Source of the DNA: Pectobacterium aquaticum
GTDB lineage: Bacteria > Pseudomonadota > Gammaproteobacteria > Enterobacterales > Enterobacteriaceae
Direction of reading: 5' to 3'
Length of the DNA: 64,000 bases
Assembly: GCF_003382565.3 (NCBI RefSeq)
Contig: NZ_CP086253.1
Location: 3,720,001-3,784,000, forward strand
Position numbers and translations under genes: made by a program. Under the pieces are notes generated by a model, which saw only the letters and a list, made by a program, of their open reading frames with translations, was not told the DNA's origin and ran no database searches. This document shows positions 63,858 to 64,000 of this stretch, piece by piece. Position 1 is the stretch's first letter; every line of letters begins with the position of its first letter.

Positions 63858-64000
63858 ATGTATCACGTTGTTGCTGCAACTACCAACCCGGCAAAGATTA
63901 AGGCTATTACTCTGGCATTCACCGATGTCTTTGGTGCAGAAAACTGTCGCATCGAAGGCGTTGACGTCGACAGTGGTGTCCCGCGCCAGCCTCTCGGCTC
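63858..64000 (+). CDS. yjjX: YjjX, inosine/xanthosine triphosphatase (partial)
   Basis: Only the first 47 codons are in the window. They read [20 protein letters not shown] and continue into a [14 protein letters not shown] segment, the N-terminus of YjjX, which hydrolyses ITP and XTP to clean the nucleotide pool. The gene is cut by the window edge; nothing suggests it is broken. Confidence 0.9.
   Translation, partial: MYHVVAATTNPAKIKAITLAFTDVFGAENCRIEGVDVDSGVPRQPLG

Overview
The window reads as chromosomal core DNA of a soft-rot enterobacterium, most likely Pectobacterium or a close relative. That is inferred from E. coli-like proteins in E. coli-like order, a secreted plant cell-wall glycosidase behind a KdgR-like operator, and ERIC repeats. 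No rRNA, tRNA, CRISPR array, insertion sequence, prophage or integrase was seen. Almost every gene belongs to a recognisable enterobacterial family.

Layout. 1-5220: sgrR, then a TPP riboswitch and the thiBPQ thiamine importer. 5225-9523: an inserted segment with a secreted GH43 glycosidase, a 191-bp ERIC variant, and the ivbL leader with ilvBN. 9558-25016: yabI, polB, rapA, rluA, djlA, and the lptD-surA-pdxA-rsmA-apaG-apaH cluster (outer-membrane biogenesis, vitamin B6, ribosome maturation, Ap4A hydrolysis). 25057-28978: a YdcZ-type transporter with a divergent LysR regulator, folA, an ERIC, yjjPB and a LysE-family stub. 29045-40746, all on the minus strand: carAB, dapB and the ribF-ileS-lspA-fkpB-ispH run. 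41172-47055: rpsT, nhaAR and dnaKJ with a sigma-32 promoter. 47538-53860: satP, an MFS transporter, mog, a membrane diguanylate cyclase, tal and yaaA. 54257-59155: thrLABC with its attenuator. 59367-64000: lasT, arcA, creA, rob, gpmB and the start of yjjX.

Compared with the E. coli order across the chromosome zero point, the block is collinear but read in the opposite direction. Breaks in that order are the GH43/ilvBN segment, ydcZ/lysR, yjjPB, the MFS gene and the diguanylate cyclase; creBCD is missing between creA and arcA.

I found no clear undescribed multi-gene system. The most interesting unexplained signals are non-coding: a multi-hairpin element between yaaA and thrC (about 53985-54190), a hairpin before rluA that shares an arm with it, four 17-bp tandem repeats and a 41-codon small ORF in the long arcA upstream region, an ERIC carrying a chain of four mini-hairpins, and an ERIC abutting the folA promoter.
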